Positions 9,305-17,946 of a stretch of DNA of 62,105 nucleotides are shown in pieces. A program made the position numbers and the translations under genes. The notes under the pieces were generated by a model. The model made no database searches. It was not told where the DNA came from and saw only the letters and a program-made list of their open reading frames with translations. Source of the stretch: Chloroflexota bacterium (GTDB taxonomy: Bacteria; Chloroflexota; UBA4733); contig JAMCTA010000109.1 in the NCBI GenBank assembly GCA_023381895.1, positions 1 to 62,105 on the forward strand. The letters run 5' to 3'. Each line of letters opens with the position of its first letter. Positions within the stretch are counted from its first letter, which is position 1.

Positions 9305-9500
9305 CTTCAGCACGCTTTTCTTCACGAGGATAGGCACCCGGGGTTTCATTCTACGGCGAGGTTTGCTCCCGGCGCCGCCGCCTCCTCCAACCCCGCCCCC
9401 TGACGCTCCCACCAGGACACGCTCTCGTTGTACGCGTCACCGTGCGCATGGACCCCAGGAGCGACAACGGAAAGCGATACCCCTCACCCCTCTGGTTCCG

Positions 9501-9524
9501 TTTCTGTCTCCTCAACGGCCGTTT
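9501..9524. repeat. 24-bp repeat, copy 1
   Basis: This matches 17759-17782 at 22 of 24 positions and contains the perfect 10-bp palindrome AACGGCCGTT. It lies upstream of the OLD gene. Both copies flank the central part of the island. Confidence 0.45.
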
Positions 9525-9595
9525 GTGGAACAGGGGCGTGCGAGGATCAAGATTGCACTGGTGTGGCTGACGCCAACGGTCGGAACACGTTCCGG

Positions 9596-9811
9596 TTACT
9601 GGCCGCTGGCGCTGAACTCCTCGACGCGGTCGTTGTTCCCATCGGTGACGTAGACGTGACCGGCGCTGATCGGCGCAAAGTCACTGCACGAAAGGTTGAT
9701 CGTCGCCGCCCTGCCCTGCAACGCTGCGCCAAATAGCGCGCAAAGAATTACGCCATTTACCAGAGAAAGTGACAGCGCTCCGCCCACCACGGGTTCGGTA
9801 AATGAAACCAA
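9596..9811 (-). pseudogene. NHL-repeat protein fragment
   Basis: The minus-strand frame ends GHVYVTDGNNDRVEEFSASG followed by a stop. GHVYVTDGNNDRVEEF is a good NHL/beta-propeller repeat (compare G-x-VYVxDxxNxRVxxF), but only one of the several repeats needed for a propeller is left. The preceding residues NGVILCALFGAALQGRAA could be a remnant of a secretion signal. I read this as the broken 5' end of a secreted NHL protein; the sequence beyond the stop does not resume in another frame. It could alternatively be chance. Confidence 0.4.
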
Positions 9812-9973
9812 TGGCCCCTTCGGTTATATTCGAGGCATAAACACGAAGGAGCCGCCCATGCCGTCCACTGGCCAGCCTCCCTCTGTCCACGCTGGATAGC
9901 CCGAGCGTAGGAGATGGTCAATGGTTGGCCAACCCGGGAGGGAAGACCTGGCTAGGTGGACTGGCGCTGCCGG
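9812..9973. other. Intergenic, no feature seen
   Basis: With 9305-9595 this makes a sparse stretch around the NHL fragment. Short frames on both strands have shadow-like composition. No promoter or RNA gene is evident. Confidence 0.5.
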
Positions 9974-10498
9974 CTATGAGGCTGGTTCGTCGCGCGCCGC
10001 TCGCATGCGCTGCAACACCGCTTCCCAATCATCCCGCCGCGGCGTTACCCCAAACTCGCGGATGGCAAGCCGGACCATATCCTGGATGGTCACCTGCCCC
10101 GTTGGGAAATGGGCCCGGGTCGCCGGTCGCCACAGCTCACCAATGGCTGGACCGAGATGGACGTGCGGCCAGGTGACGGGGCCGGCACCCTGAGGATGCC
10201 AGTGATAGGCCACCAGTTCGCGTTCATCCCGGCGCTGGAGCTCATAGTGGTAGCCGGCGACATGCACGGTCCACCGTGTGGCATCTTCTTCAACGATCCG
10301 GTAGCGCAAGACGGCGACCAGGGCTAATTCCGCATCGGCGAGTGGAACAGGCTGCCCGCGCTGCAGGTCGGCACGGTACGGGAAATCGATGGGGCGATAG
10401 CCCTCGACGTTGAACTGGCTGAGGGTCAAACAGGAGAGAGCAAGTTGATAGGCATCGGCAAAGGCCCGGACGGCCGCCCGTGCGGTTCTAGCGGCCAA
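9974..10498 (-). CDS. Unknown 174-residue protein of an overlapping gene pair
   Basis: The protein is soluble. A helical N-terminus is followed by a beta-rich middle (WTVHVAGYHYELQRRDERE) and a histidine-rich stretch VAYHWHPQGAGPVTWPHVHL. The C-terminus is helical (EAVLQRMRAARDEP). I cannot name a family. The Tyr/His pattern is loosely reminiscent of TumE/DUF6516 toxins, which is only a suggestion. The start overlaps the end of the 77-residue gene upstream by 11 bases, so translation is probably coupled. A small first gene overlapping a larger second one in a mobile-element-rich region is typical of toxin-antitoxin modules. Confidence 0.6.
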   Translation of the reverse strand: MAARTARAAVRAFADAYQLALSCLTLSQFNVEGYRPIDFPYRADLQRGQPVPLADAELALVAVLRYRIVEEDATRWTVHVAGYHYELQRRDERELVAYHWHPQGAGPVTWPHVHLGPAIGELWRPATRAHFPTGQVTIQDMVRLAIREFGVTPRRDDWEAVLQRMRAARDEPAS

Positions 10499-10721
10499 CA
10501 GGGCGAAGCATCGCCACGCGGATGAGCGCGGGCCGGTCGGGATCCTCGCCGAAGCCGCCAGCGTCCCACGTCGCGATGAAGGCTTCGCCGCTCATACCGA
10601 CATAGCGCCGCGCCGCCTCATCGAAGCTCTCCCACGCCTCTGTCGGCGTCAAAACATGCATGGCCGGGACGTCGCCGACGGCAACGTCATCCTCAACTTT
10701 GCTTCGCTGGTGTACGCTCAC
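10488..10721 (-). CDS. Small unknown protein, possible antitoxin partner
   Basis: GTG 10721 is chosen because GGAGAGG lies 6 bases upstream; the longer frame to 10847 lacks such a site. The 77-residue product contains LTPTEAWESFDEAARRYVGM and SGEAFIATWDAG, an acidic helix-rich sequence seen in small conserved proteins of Cyanobacteria and Chloroflexota, and ends RVAMLRPVGR. It overlaps the following 174-residue gene by 11 bases. I infer a two-gene module whose function is unproven. Confidence 0.6.
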   Translation of the reverse strand: MSVHQRSKVEDDVAVGDVPAMHVLTPTEAWESFDEAARRYVGMSGEAFIATWDAGGFGEDPDRPALIRVAMLRPVGR

Positions 10722-11069
10722 GGTCGACCTCTCCTGCCCGCCCATGTATTCTACCGGCCTGCCAGCCGTGCATTTCAGCACCGCCGCCTCGGGACATGCC
10801 GGCGAAAACTGTGCCTGTTCGGCAATTCGCCATCCTTGCCAAGGCATGGGCCTGTACGTCGCCGTTCCGAACCCCTAGCATGGCGTATGTGCGTTAAGTG
10901 AGCAACTCCCGCGTCACCCTCTTTGCTTTGGCCGGCAGGTGGGTGGCGCGGGGGCCAACGGAAAGGCTCCTGACATGTAGCGTAGCACCTCCTCCACCCG
11001 TTGCCTAGTCCCGCCCTTTGCCGGCTAGGCATGTCTATTGACCCCTGCACCGGAGATCGGAGGCACGGC
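10722..11069. other. Intergenic region, no gene seen
   Basis: No convincing frame is present. TTGGCC (10928-10933) and GGCCAA (10953-10958) could form a weak hairpin. GGAGG at 11058-11062 belongs to the truncated HTH gene that follows. Confidence 0.45.
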
Positions 11070-11177
11070 ATGCCCATCCACGTCCGCGATAATCGCGGCG
11101 GCAACTGGTTCTGGATTCACAACGCTATTCTCGATGACTTCTGCTCGGAGCTCGGCCCCTACGGCTTTACGGTCTAA
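11070..11177 (+). pseudogene. Truncated HTH/replication-type gene, 35 codons left
   Basis: ATG 11070 has a good ribosome site (GGAGG six bases upstream). The product MPIHVRDNRGGNWFWIHNA continues to GPYGFTV before a TAA at 11175-11177. This start is the typical N-terminus of short helix-turn-helix domain proteins found near mobile elements, normally several hundred residues long. The following sequence changes to transposase-like coding in another frame. The simplest reading is that an insertion or deletion at about 11175-11190 removed the rest of the gene. Confidence 0.5.
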
Positions 11178-11193
11178 GTCCTTATTCGGGAAC

Positions 11194-11390
11194 CGCGGCG
11201 GTGCTGAGCCGGCGGGTGGCGGGGTTGCTGCGGGGGGGGCGATCATCCTGCGGGAACGGCTGGGGGAGGCGCGCTATCAGCAGGCGTGCGCGAAGCTGGA
11301 GGCCGCCCTGGACCGGCTGCTGGAAGCGGAGCAGAGCGACCCGGACAACGCCCGGTTGGTCAAGCTGCTGGCTGGAATCCTATTGGGGCG
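11194..11390 (+). pseudogene. IS66-type transposase fragment
   Basis: The frame before the eight-G run reads VLSRRVAGLLRGG; after it, in a shifted frame, LRERLGEARYQQACAKLEAA and DPDNARLVKLLAG. These resemble the segment just before the C-terminal acidic block of IS66-family transposases, where the next motif would be FLxxxGVPxTNNxAER. That motif is missing: the sequence passes straight into TniQ-like coding. The G8 tract at 11232-11239 is the probable frameshift point. The family assignment is from memory of the pattern and is tentative. Confidence 0.4.
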
Positions 11391-12049
11391 TGCCTGGGCG
11401 TTTTCTCGGCTGGGAGAATGCCGACGCAGCGCCGCGCCCGGCCAGCGAAGCGATTATCGCGATGGACCGCCGCACCTGGCAGGCGATGACGACGGGCTAC
11501 GTGGAGCTGCCGCGCCGATGCATCCACGCGGGATTGTGGTTTCGGACGCTGCGCACGCTGCTTGATGAGCTGAACACCCCGCTCTCGACGTGCGGAACTT
11601 ACGCGGGATATATCCGCCATGTCTGGGAAGGCTGCGGCCAACCGCTGCGCGCCGGGCAAAGTCTGTGGCGACCGTATGAAACCCTGGACCCGGCAGTGCG
11701 GTTGCAGATGCTGGAAGCGGCGGCAACGGCAATCAACTTGATGGAGTCGAGGGTGATAAGTCCACCAGGGGAGCAGGCAAAGCTATTCTGGTCCGAACCC
11801 CAAACCGAGTTCTCCAACGGACTGCCGCCAGTTGCACGGAAGAAGGAGCCCATCAACTATTGGCAGGAAGCCGTCAAAGCGATTGACGAGGCCATCGCCG
11901 AGGCGCGACACAATCCCGAGACGGCCCGCTCGCTGTTCGCGCTGGCGTCCCTTGGTCGGCGCGACCCCGAATCCCTGGAGCGTTTGCGCGCCACGTTCAC
12001 CAAGGAGGGCATCCCTATGGAATTTTTGTCACATTATGTGCCTGACTGA
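11391..12049 (+). pseudogene. tniQ: TniQ fragment (Tn5053/Tn7-type transposition protein)
   Basis: About 220 C-terminal residues remain, with IAMDRRTWQAMTTGYVELPR, HAGLWFRTLRTLLDEL and IRHVWEGCGQPLRAGQSLWR followed by MLEAAATAINLMES. This matches the C-terminal half of TniQ proteins as found in Actinobacteria and Chloroflexota. The zinc-binding N-terminal part is absent, replaced by the IS66-like fragment. The order tniQ then a serine resolvase is that of the tniABQR operon in Tn5053-type elements. The final residues overlap a resolution-site half repeat. TniQ normally directs target selection together with the TniB ATPase and TniA transposase, neither of which is present here. Confidence 0.62.
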
Positions 12050-12150
12050 CCCTTTGCATGCCTTAGACTGAATGACGGATTAAGTGACAATTTTTGACGC
12101 ACAGAACTTTCCGGCGCACACTGTCACATAATCGAACGTATATGTGACAG
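12027..12150. promoter_or_regulatory. Probable res (resolution) site of the tniR resolvase
   Basis: CTGTCACATA (12121-12130) and TATGTGACAG (12141-12150) are a perfect 10-bp inverted repeat with a 10-base spacer, directly before the resolvase start at 12158. The same core recurs as TGTCACAT (12027-12034) and GTGACA (12084-12089). Repeated half-sites beside the resolvase gene are the usual arrangement for a serine-resolvase res site, which also acts as the operator for the gene. Confidence 0.6.
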
Positions 12151-12157
12151 GCGCGAC

Positions 12158-12767
12158 ATGCTGATTGATTACATTCGGGTATCGAAGGCGGACGGCTCCC
12201 AGGCAACCGACTTGCAGCGCGATGCGCTGATCGCCGCTGGCGTCGATCCGGCGCATCTCTACGAGGACCATGCATCCGGCAAGCGTGAGGATCGTCCTGG
12301 CTTGGCGAGCTGTCTGAAGGCGTTGCGGCCAGGGGATACGCTGGTGGTGTGGAAAATTGGATCGTCTCGGGCGCGACCTGCGGCACCTGATCAACACCGT
12401 GCACGACCTGACCGGGCGCGGCATCGGCCTCAAGGTGTTGAGTGGGCACGGAGCGACCATCGACACCACGACCGCTGCGGGCAAGCTGGTCTTCGGCATC
12501 TTCGCGGCATTGGCCGAGTTCGAGCGCGAATTGATCGCCGAGCGTACTGTGGCGGGGCTGGCCTCGGCACGAGCGCGCGGCAGGAAAGGCGGACGGCCAT
12601 TCAAGATGACGGCTGCCAAGCTGCGGCTGGCGATGGGGCAGTCTGAAACCAAGGTTGGCGATCTGTGCCAGGAACTCGGCATCACGCGACAAACCCTGTA
12701 CCGGCATATTTCGCCGAAGGGCGAGCTGCGGGCGGATGGAGCAAAGCTGCTGTCGCGAACTCGATAG
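12158..12767 (+). pseudogene. tniR: Serine resolvase, frameshifted (TniR-type)
   Basis: The first frame carries the catalytic N-terminus LIDYIRVSKADGSQATDLQR (nucleophile Ser in RVS) up to GDTLVVWK. The second frame continues DRLGRDLRHL, LVFGIFAALAEFERELI, ERTVAGLASARARGRKGG and a C-terminal HTH (VGDLCQELGITRQTLYRHI). Removing one A from AAAA at 12353-12356 would join them into a full resolvase of about 202 residues. So this is a recent frameshift, a programmed slip or a sequencing error. Its position beside tniQ and the res-like repeats identifies it as the resolvase of a Tn5053-type transposon, which resolves cointegrates. Confidence 0.8.
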
Positions 12768-12779
12768 GGAGGATGTCTT

Positions 12780-15700
12780 GTGAACGGCTCAGACGCAGTT
12801 AGATCAAAGATTCGGCAACTATATGCCTTTCTGAAGGAGGCAAACCAGCTGCGCTTCCGGCCTGTGCGCGCGGTCGGCGATCAGCCGAAGATACTGCGCC
12901 TAGGCGACCTACCGGCCCATGAGTCAGCTCAGCTCTACCGCCCAGTACGCACAGCCGAAGGCCAAGAGATCCCCGATACCCTGATTCGTGTCCGGCGGCC
13001 GACGCTGACTCGCTGTCCGACGCCCCCTGAATCCGTTGCCCCGTGGCTCCTGCCCGGCTGGGATGATCCAATTAAGGAAGGCAAAGTCGCCGAGAGTCAG
13101 AATATTACCGTCCCCGGTGATGGCGAGGATGGTGAAGACACGATCACTGTCCGCTTCGAGGATGACGAAGATCGCTTCGCCGACTGGGAGGCATGGATTG
13201 AGCGCCGCTCCGCCTGGGCCACGCCTGAATTGGCAGCCCGCAAGGCAATGGGAGTCTTCGAGGCGCTCTACGACGTCTACTCTGCGCTGGAGAAAGATGG
13301 AGAGCAGCTCGAGCTCCTTGCTGCGGATGGCCGCCTATCCTGGCAGGCCAGCTCAGCTCTAGATGGACGGGTCACCATTGACCACCCGGTGCTCCTGAAG
13401 CGCGTTGAGCTGCGCTTTGATGCGAACGTGCCGGAATTCACGATTCATGAGACGGACCGCGAGCCAGAGATCTACGGCAGCCTGTTCGTCGATCTGCATG
13501 GCGTGGAGCCGGCGGCTCTGCGCAACCGCAAGACAGAGCTGGAAACCGCCTCGTACCACCCATTTGGCTGGGACGACACAGAAGCCTTCCTGCGCGCATT
13601 CATTCAGACGGTCTCGCCGCTGGCAGGCGAGTTTCTTGACGAGTCCAGTGGGTCTGCGAACGAGGTCCCCAGGCTTTGGCGCGATCCGATGCTCATCCTG
13701 AGGAAGCGCGTCCTGGGCATCGCAAATGCCGTCGACGCGATTCTTGACGACATCGAGCAGCGGGAAGCTTTCCCCCCTGCGCTCGCGCAGATCACGGGGA
13801 TGCTGGACGAATGGGCTGGCTCGGGGCTCAGTGACGGTTCTCTTGGTACGCCTGGCTCGACAGCGACTCCGGCGATCAACGATGACGACATCCTCCTGGC
13901 CAAAGAAGCCAACGAAGAGCAAATGCAGATCATCCGTCGCTTGGAGCGTAGCGGCTCGGTGATCGTCCAAGGCCCGCCTGGCACCGGCAAGACGCATACT
14001 ATCGGTAACTTAATCGGACACCTGCTGGCACAAGGCAAGTCCATCCTGGTGACTGCGCAGACCGCGAAGGCATTGCGGGTAGTGCGCGACAAGGTGCCGG
14101 AGGCCCTGCGCCCGCTGTGCGTATCGGTACTAGGCAGCGATCAGGATGCGAGAAGTCAGCTGGAATCCAGCATCGGCTCAATCACGGAACGTCTGACCAG
14201 CGACACCGCTGAAACCCTGCTGGGCAAGGCGACAACCTTCGGTAGCGAGCGGCGCAAACTGCTCACCAACACGCGGCAGCTCACGCATACGCTCAAGGAG
14301 GCCCTTGAGAACGAATACCGCGAGATTGCGGTGAACGGCAAGCGGTTCTCGCCTTCCAATGCTGCGCGCCATGTAGCCGCAAACGGTGAGACTCAGAGCT
14401 GGATTCCGTCGCCGGTCAAGCTTGGCGCCGATCTCACTCTGTCCGACGAAGAGCTTAGCCGTCTCTATGCTTTGGGCGGCACGTACACCGCACAGGAAGA
14501 GCAGGACGCCCGCTGTGCGCTACCTGACCTGGCCGGTCTCCCTTCGGAGGTGCAGTTCCAGATCATGGTCTCCGAGTACAGGGACCTCACGACACGCGAC
14601 ATTTCGGTAGGCGCCGACTGGTGGTCTGGTGAAGGCAACGGCAGCGAGGAACTCGAGGAAATCGCCAAGTCGCTGGAAGCAGAATTCTCCAGCAACCTCC
14701 TGAAACAGGCCTGGCGTCCTCATGCCATCGTGGCTGGGATGCTAGGCGGAACGGAACGCGAAGCCTGGGAGCTGCTGATCTCCGCCGTCGAGCGCGCGAC
14801 GGAGGCCAACGGCAAGCATGCGCTTGTGCTTCATCATCGGCCGCGGCTGTCCGAGTCCATGCCGGCGCACAAGCAGCGCCACCTGATCGGCGAGATCCAT
14901 CAGCACCTGACCGCTGGCGGCAAGATCGGCTTCCTCCAACTGGCCACCCGCTCCGAGTGGCGGCAGCTCATCAAGACGGTCTCCGTGACTGCCGGCCAGC
15001 CGAGCCATCCAGACCACTTTGACGCCCTGGGGCGCTTGGCGGAGTTGGAGATCGCCCGCCTCGAGCTAGAGGATCTCTGGAATGCGCTAATCGGTCAGCG
15101 CGCCGGGACGCTCTTTGCCTCGATGGCTCCGGCACCGGAAATGTCCTGCCGGGCGTTGATCCCGGAGATCCAGCGTTGTCTTGACTGGCACGCGAAGACC
15201 TGGGAGCCGCTAGTGGTAAAGCTCAAGGCAGCCGGGCTGAAACTAAACGAGCTCTTCGCCTCCAAGGCACGGGAAGCCAGCCAGGTAGCTGAATACCAGC
15301 TGATTGAGGGCATGGCGTCCACCACGATCCCGCTGCTGTTGTCCAACGAGGCTGCCCGTAGACGCTTGAAGGAGTGCAAGACTTGGTTCGCACACCTGGC
15401 GGATCTGTCGGCGAAAGTAGATCCGTCTGCACCGAACCGAGGATGCGTAGGTCGCCTGATCGCCGCTGCACGCTCGCAGAACCCGAGCGCCTACGCCGAG
15501 GCCATCGAGTACGTGCGTCGTCTGCACTCTGTACGCCCGCTGGTGAAGGAACGGGATGCGCTGCTGACCAAGTTGCGGCTTGTCGCCCCTGGTTGGGCGG
15601 ATCAAATTGCACATCGCGTGCCCCCACACGACCAGGGATCGATCCCAGGGGACTATCACGTTGCCTGGACTTGGCGTCAGCTCAATGACGCGCTTATCGA

Positions 15701-17573
15701 GCGCGACAAGCTGGACGCTCACGAACTCCAGCACGACATCGACAAGACGCGCGACACCCTGCGCCAAGTGACGCAATGGCTGATTGAAGCCAAGGCGTGG
15801 GGCAAGCAGCTTGAGCGCCTGCAGGCAGACAACTCAGTCCGCCAGGCTCTCGTGGGCTGGCTCGACACCGCCAAGCGACTGATCTCCACAAAGCAAGCCG
15901 ACAAGCGCCAGCTGCTGCTCTCTGAGGGACGCAAGCTGATGCGCCGCTGCTCGGCTGCGGTGCCGGTCTGGATTATGCCGATCTCGCTCATGACTGAGAA
16001 CTTCGACCCACGGACGACGCGCTTCGATGTTGTGATCGTCGACGAGGCAAGCCAGGCGGATCTCAATGCACTGATCCCCTTGTATATGGGCAAGCAGGTC
16101 GTCGTGGTCGGCGATCACGAGCAGGTGACTCCCCTGGGTGTCGGCAGAGATCAGACGATGCTGGAGAACCTGCGCAAGTCGATGCTCCAAGACATTCCGA
16201 ACTCGCACCTGTTTGACAACCTCTCGTCGATCTATGACATCGGCCGTCAGAGTTTCGGGGATGCGATCCGCTTGGTCGAGCACTTCCGCTGCGTGCCGGA
16301 GATCATCGCGTTCTCGAATCAGCTCTCCTATGAGGGCAAGATTCAGCCTTTGCGCGAGGCCAATTCCACGAATCTCAAGCCAGCTTGCGTCGCCCGGCGT
16401 GTGCAGAGTATCCGCGAGAACGACGTCAACCACGGCGAAGCGGAGAACATCATCGCCACCATCAAAGCGATGACCCGGCACCCTGCATACGCCGGCAAGA
16501 CGATGGGCGTGATCTCAATGAAGGGCGACGCGCAGGCCATTCTGATTCAAACGATGCTGCACAAGGAGCTCGACACCATCGAGCTAGAAAGTCGGCGTAT
16601 TCAGGCTGGAATTTCAGGTGAGTTCCAAGGGGACGAGCGCGACATCATTTTCCTTTCGATGGTGGATAGCTCGGCCGACGAAGGTACCCTTCGCACAACG
16701 GGGGCCGGCGCTTTCGAGCAGACGAAGAAGCGTTACAACGTCGCAGCCAGCCGGGCGCGAGATCAGCTTTGGGTGGTGCACTCGTTCGACCCGGATCTCA
16801 ATCTCAAGTCCTCCGATCTACGCTTCCAGCTGCTACGCCACGTCAAAGACCCGCAGGCGACCTTGCGAGCCTTCGACAAGGAGGAGCATCGGACGGAGTC
16901 GCCCTTTGAGAGCGAAGTGCTCAAGCGGCTCACCAGCGCGGGCTATCTGGTCCGCACGCAGTGGCAAGTGGGCTATTTCCGCATCGACATGGTCGTTGAG
17001 GGCGGAGGCAAGCGCCTGGCTGTAGAGTGCGACGGCGACCGCTGGCATCCGCTGGAGAAACTCGCCGAAGACATCGAGCGCCAGACGATCCTTGAGCGGC
17101 TTGGCTGGCAGTTTGTACGCATCCGGGGCACGGCATTCTATCGCAATCCAGATCTCGCCATGCGGCCAGTCTTGGCGCGCTTGGCTGAGCTGGAGATCCC
17201 GCAGGAAGCGTTTACCACGGCGCCAGAGCAAGCAGCGGACATGGCACTGGTCCATGAGCTCGACGAGATCATTGCGCAGGGCTTTGAGGACGATGAACCT
17301 ACCGAGATGCAAGCTCCGGCCGAAGCTCCAGCAGATGCTGTAGATGACCCGCTAGCGCTTACCTCCCCGGATTTCAATCACGGGCAAGTGGAGGAATTCC
17401 TGATCCACAAGGGCGGCGTGGCGCCTTTGGAGACGTTTCTGCGCGAACTGGCGGCGGCCGCCGGCTACCAGCGGCTCGGCAAGAATATCCGTGCGGGTCT
17501 GGAAGCAGAACTGACGAAGCTGCAGCGAAAGGGCAAAGTCTCCCTCTCTGGCGGCATCATCCGGCTACTGTGA
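12780..17573 (+). CDS. Giant SF1 helicase with C-terminal Vsr-like nuclease
   Basis: This 1597-residue protein joins several domains. There is an unassigned N-terminal 370 residues, then superfamily 1 helicase motif I GPPGTGKTHT (398-407), a long coiled insertion of about 600 residues, and motif II VIVDEASQAD (D1088, E1089). Motif III-like VVVGDHEQVTPLG, motif IV VEHFRCVPEI and motifs V/VI (GEFQGDERDIIFLS, RYNVAASRARDQLWVVHS) follow. Then comes a PD-(D/E)xK domain of the Vsr/DUF559 type (FRIDMVV with D1403, AVECDGDRWH with E1416) and a winged-helix-like tail. Such fusions occur in phage-defence loci. It follows the resolvase by 12 bases, so it is probably transposon cargo. GTG 12780 is used. 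The system is not one I can name. Confidence 0.83.
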   Translation: MNGSDAVRSKIRQLYAFLKEANQLRFRPVRAVGDQPKILRLGDLPAHESAQLYRPVRTAEGQEIPDTLIRVRRPTLTRCPTPPESVAPWLLPGWDDPIKEGKVAESQNITVPGDGEDGEDTITVRFEDDEDRFADWEAWIERRSAWATPELAARKAMGVFEALYDVYSALEKDGEQLELLAADGRLSWQASSALDGRVTIDHPVLLKRVELRFDANVPEFTIHETDREPEIYGSLFVDLHGVEPAALRNRKTELETASYHPFGWDDTEAFLRAFIQTVSPLAGEFLDESSGSANEVPRLWRDPMLILRKRVLGIANAVDAILDDIEQREAFPPALAQITGMLDEWAGSGLSDGSLGTPGSTATPAINDDDILLAKEANEEQMQIIRRLERSGSVIVQGPPGTGKTHTIGNLIGHLLAQGKSILVTAQTAKALRVVRDKVPEALRPLCVSVLGSDQDARSQLESSIGSITERLTSDTAETLLGKATTFGSERRKLLTNTRQLTHTLKEALENEYREIAVNGKRFSPSNAARHVAANGETQSWIPSPVKLGADLTLSDEELSRLYALGGTYTAQEEQDARCALPDLAGLPSEVQFQIMVSEYRDLTTRDISVGADWWSGEGNGSEELEEIAKSLEAEFSSNLLKQAWRPHAIVAGMLGGTEREAWELLISAVERATEANGKHALVLHHRPRLSESMPAHKQRHLIGEIHQHLTAGGKIGFLQLATRSEWRQLIKTVSVTAGQPSHPDHFDALGRLAELEIARLELEDLWNALIGQRAGTLFASMAPAPEMSCRALIPEIQRCLDWHAKTWEPLVVKLKAAGLKLNELFASKAREASQVAEYQLIEGMASTTIPLLLSNEAARRRLKECKTWFAHLADLSAKVDPSAPNRGCVGRLIAAARSQNPSAYAEAIEYVRRLHSVRPLVKERDALLTKLRLVAPGWADQIAHRVPPHDQGSIPGDYHVAWTWRQLNDALIERDKLDAHELQHDIDKTRDTLRQVTQWLIEAKAWGKQLERLQADNSVRQALVGWLDTAKRLISTKQADKRQLLLSEGRKLMRRCSAAVPVWIMPISLMTENFDPRTTRFDVVIVDEASQADLNALIPLYMGKQVVVVGDHEQVTPLGVGRDQTMLENLRKSMLQDIPNSHLFDNLSSIYDIGRQSFGDAIRLVEHFRCVPEIIAFSNQLSYEGKIQPLREANSTNLKPACVARRVQSIRENDVNHGEAENIIATIKAMTRHPAYAGKTMGVISMKGDAQAILIQTMLHKELDTIELESRRIQAGISGEFQGDERDIIFLSMVDSSADEGTLRTTGAGAFEQTKKRYNVAASRARDQLWVVHSFDPDLNLKSSDLRFQLLRHVKDPQATLRAFDKEEHRTESPFESEVLKRLTSAGYLVRTQWQVGYFRIDMVVEGGGKRLAVECDGDRWHPLEKLAEDIERQTILERLGWQFVRIRGTAFYRNPDLAMRPVLARLAELEIPQEAFTTAPEQAADMALVHELDEIIAQGFEDDEPTEMQAPAEAPADAVDDPLALTSPDFNHGQVEEFLIHKGGVAPLETFLRELAAAAGYQRLGKNIRAGLEAELTKLQRKGKVSLSGGIIRLL

Positions 17574-17595
17574 GCTCAGCCTCAAAAGGCTGAGC
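17574..17595 (+). terminator. Hairpin after helicase-nuclease gene
   Basis: GCTCAGCC and GGCTGAGC form a perfect 8-bp stem with a six-base TCAAAA loop, overlapping the end of the helicase gene by position. No T-tract follows, so it may be an inefficient or factor-assisted terminator. Confidence 0.5.
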
Positions 17596-17910
17596 TTCAC
17601 ATTCCTTGGCAGGAGCAAACCAAGTCAGCCAGCAGGAGCATGTAGCACGTGGCAGCCATTGGTCGAAAGCTGTAACCGGCTGAGGCGTCCCGATCACCAA
17701 TTTTTTCCAGTGCAGTCCACTCCTGCACGTCCGCGCAGTCGCCTTCTGAAAACGACACTTTCGGTCTCCCCAACGGCCGTTTCTGTGCCCACCGGCCGCC
17801 GCCCCGCCCAACCCCCCGTCCTCGGGGCGTACGCTGTCTCAGAATCCCATACCACAATCTCCGTCTCACCTCCTCCCCTTCCTGACGGGTAACGAGAAAG
17901 ACGGCGTCCC
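17596..17910. other. Intergenic region with one copy of a 24-bp repeat
   Basis: No gene is evident. The stretch contains the repeat at 17759-17782 and a GC-rich, low-complexity segment around 17790-17825. Confidence 0.5.
17759..17782. repeat. 24-bp repeat, copy 2
   Basis: This matches 9501-9524 with two mismatches and shares the palindrome AACGGCCGTT. It lies between the helicase gene and the brn promoter. Confidence 0.45.
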
Positions 17911-17938
17911 TTGACTTTGTAGCGCATTCTGCTACAAT
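17911..17938 (+). promoter_or_regulatory. brn promoter with operator-like inverted repeat
   Basis: TTGACT (17911-17916) and TACAAT (17933-17938) are 16 bases apart. TTGTAGC (17917-17923) and GCTACAA (17931-17937) form a perfect 7-bp inverted repeat between and over these elements. This is where the BrnA antitoxin or BrnT/BrnA complex would be expected to autoregulate. Confidence 0.65.
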
Positions 17939-17946
17939 ACCCCTGT

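Noticed and set aside
11038..11565. 175-residue frame as one gene
   Set aside because: Only residues about 70-118 look like protein, and they belong to a transposase fragment; the ends are shadows.
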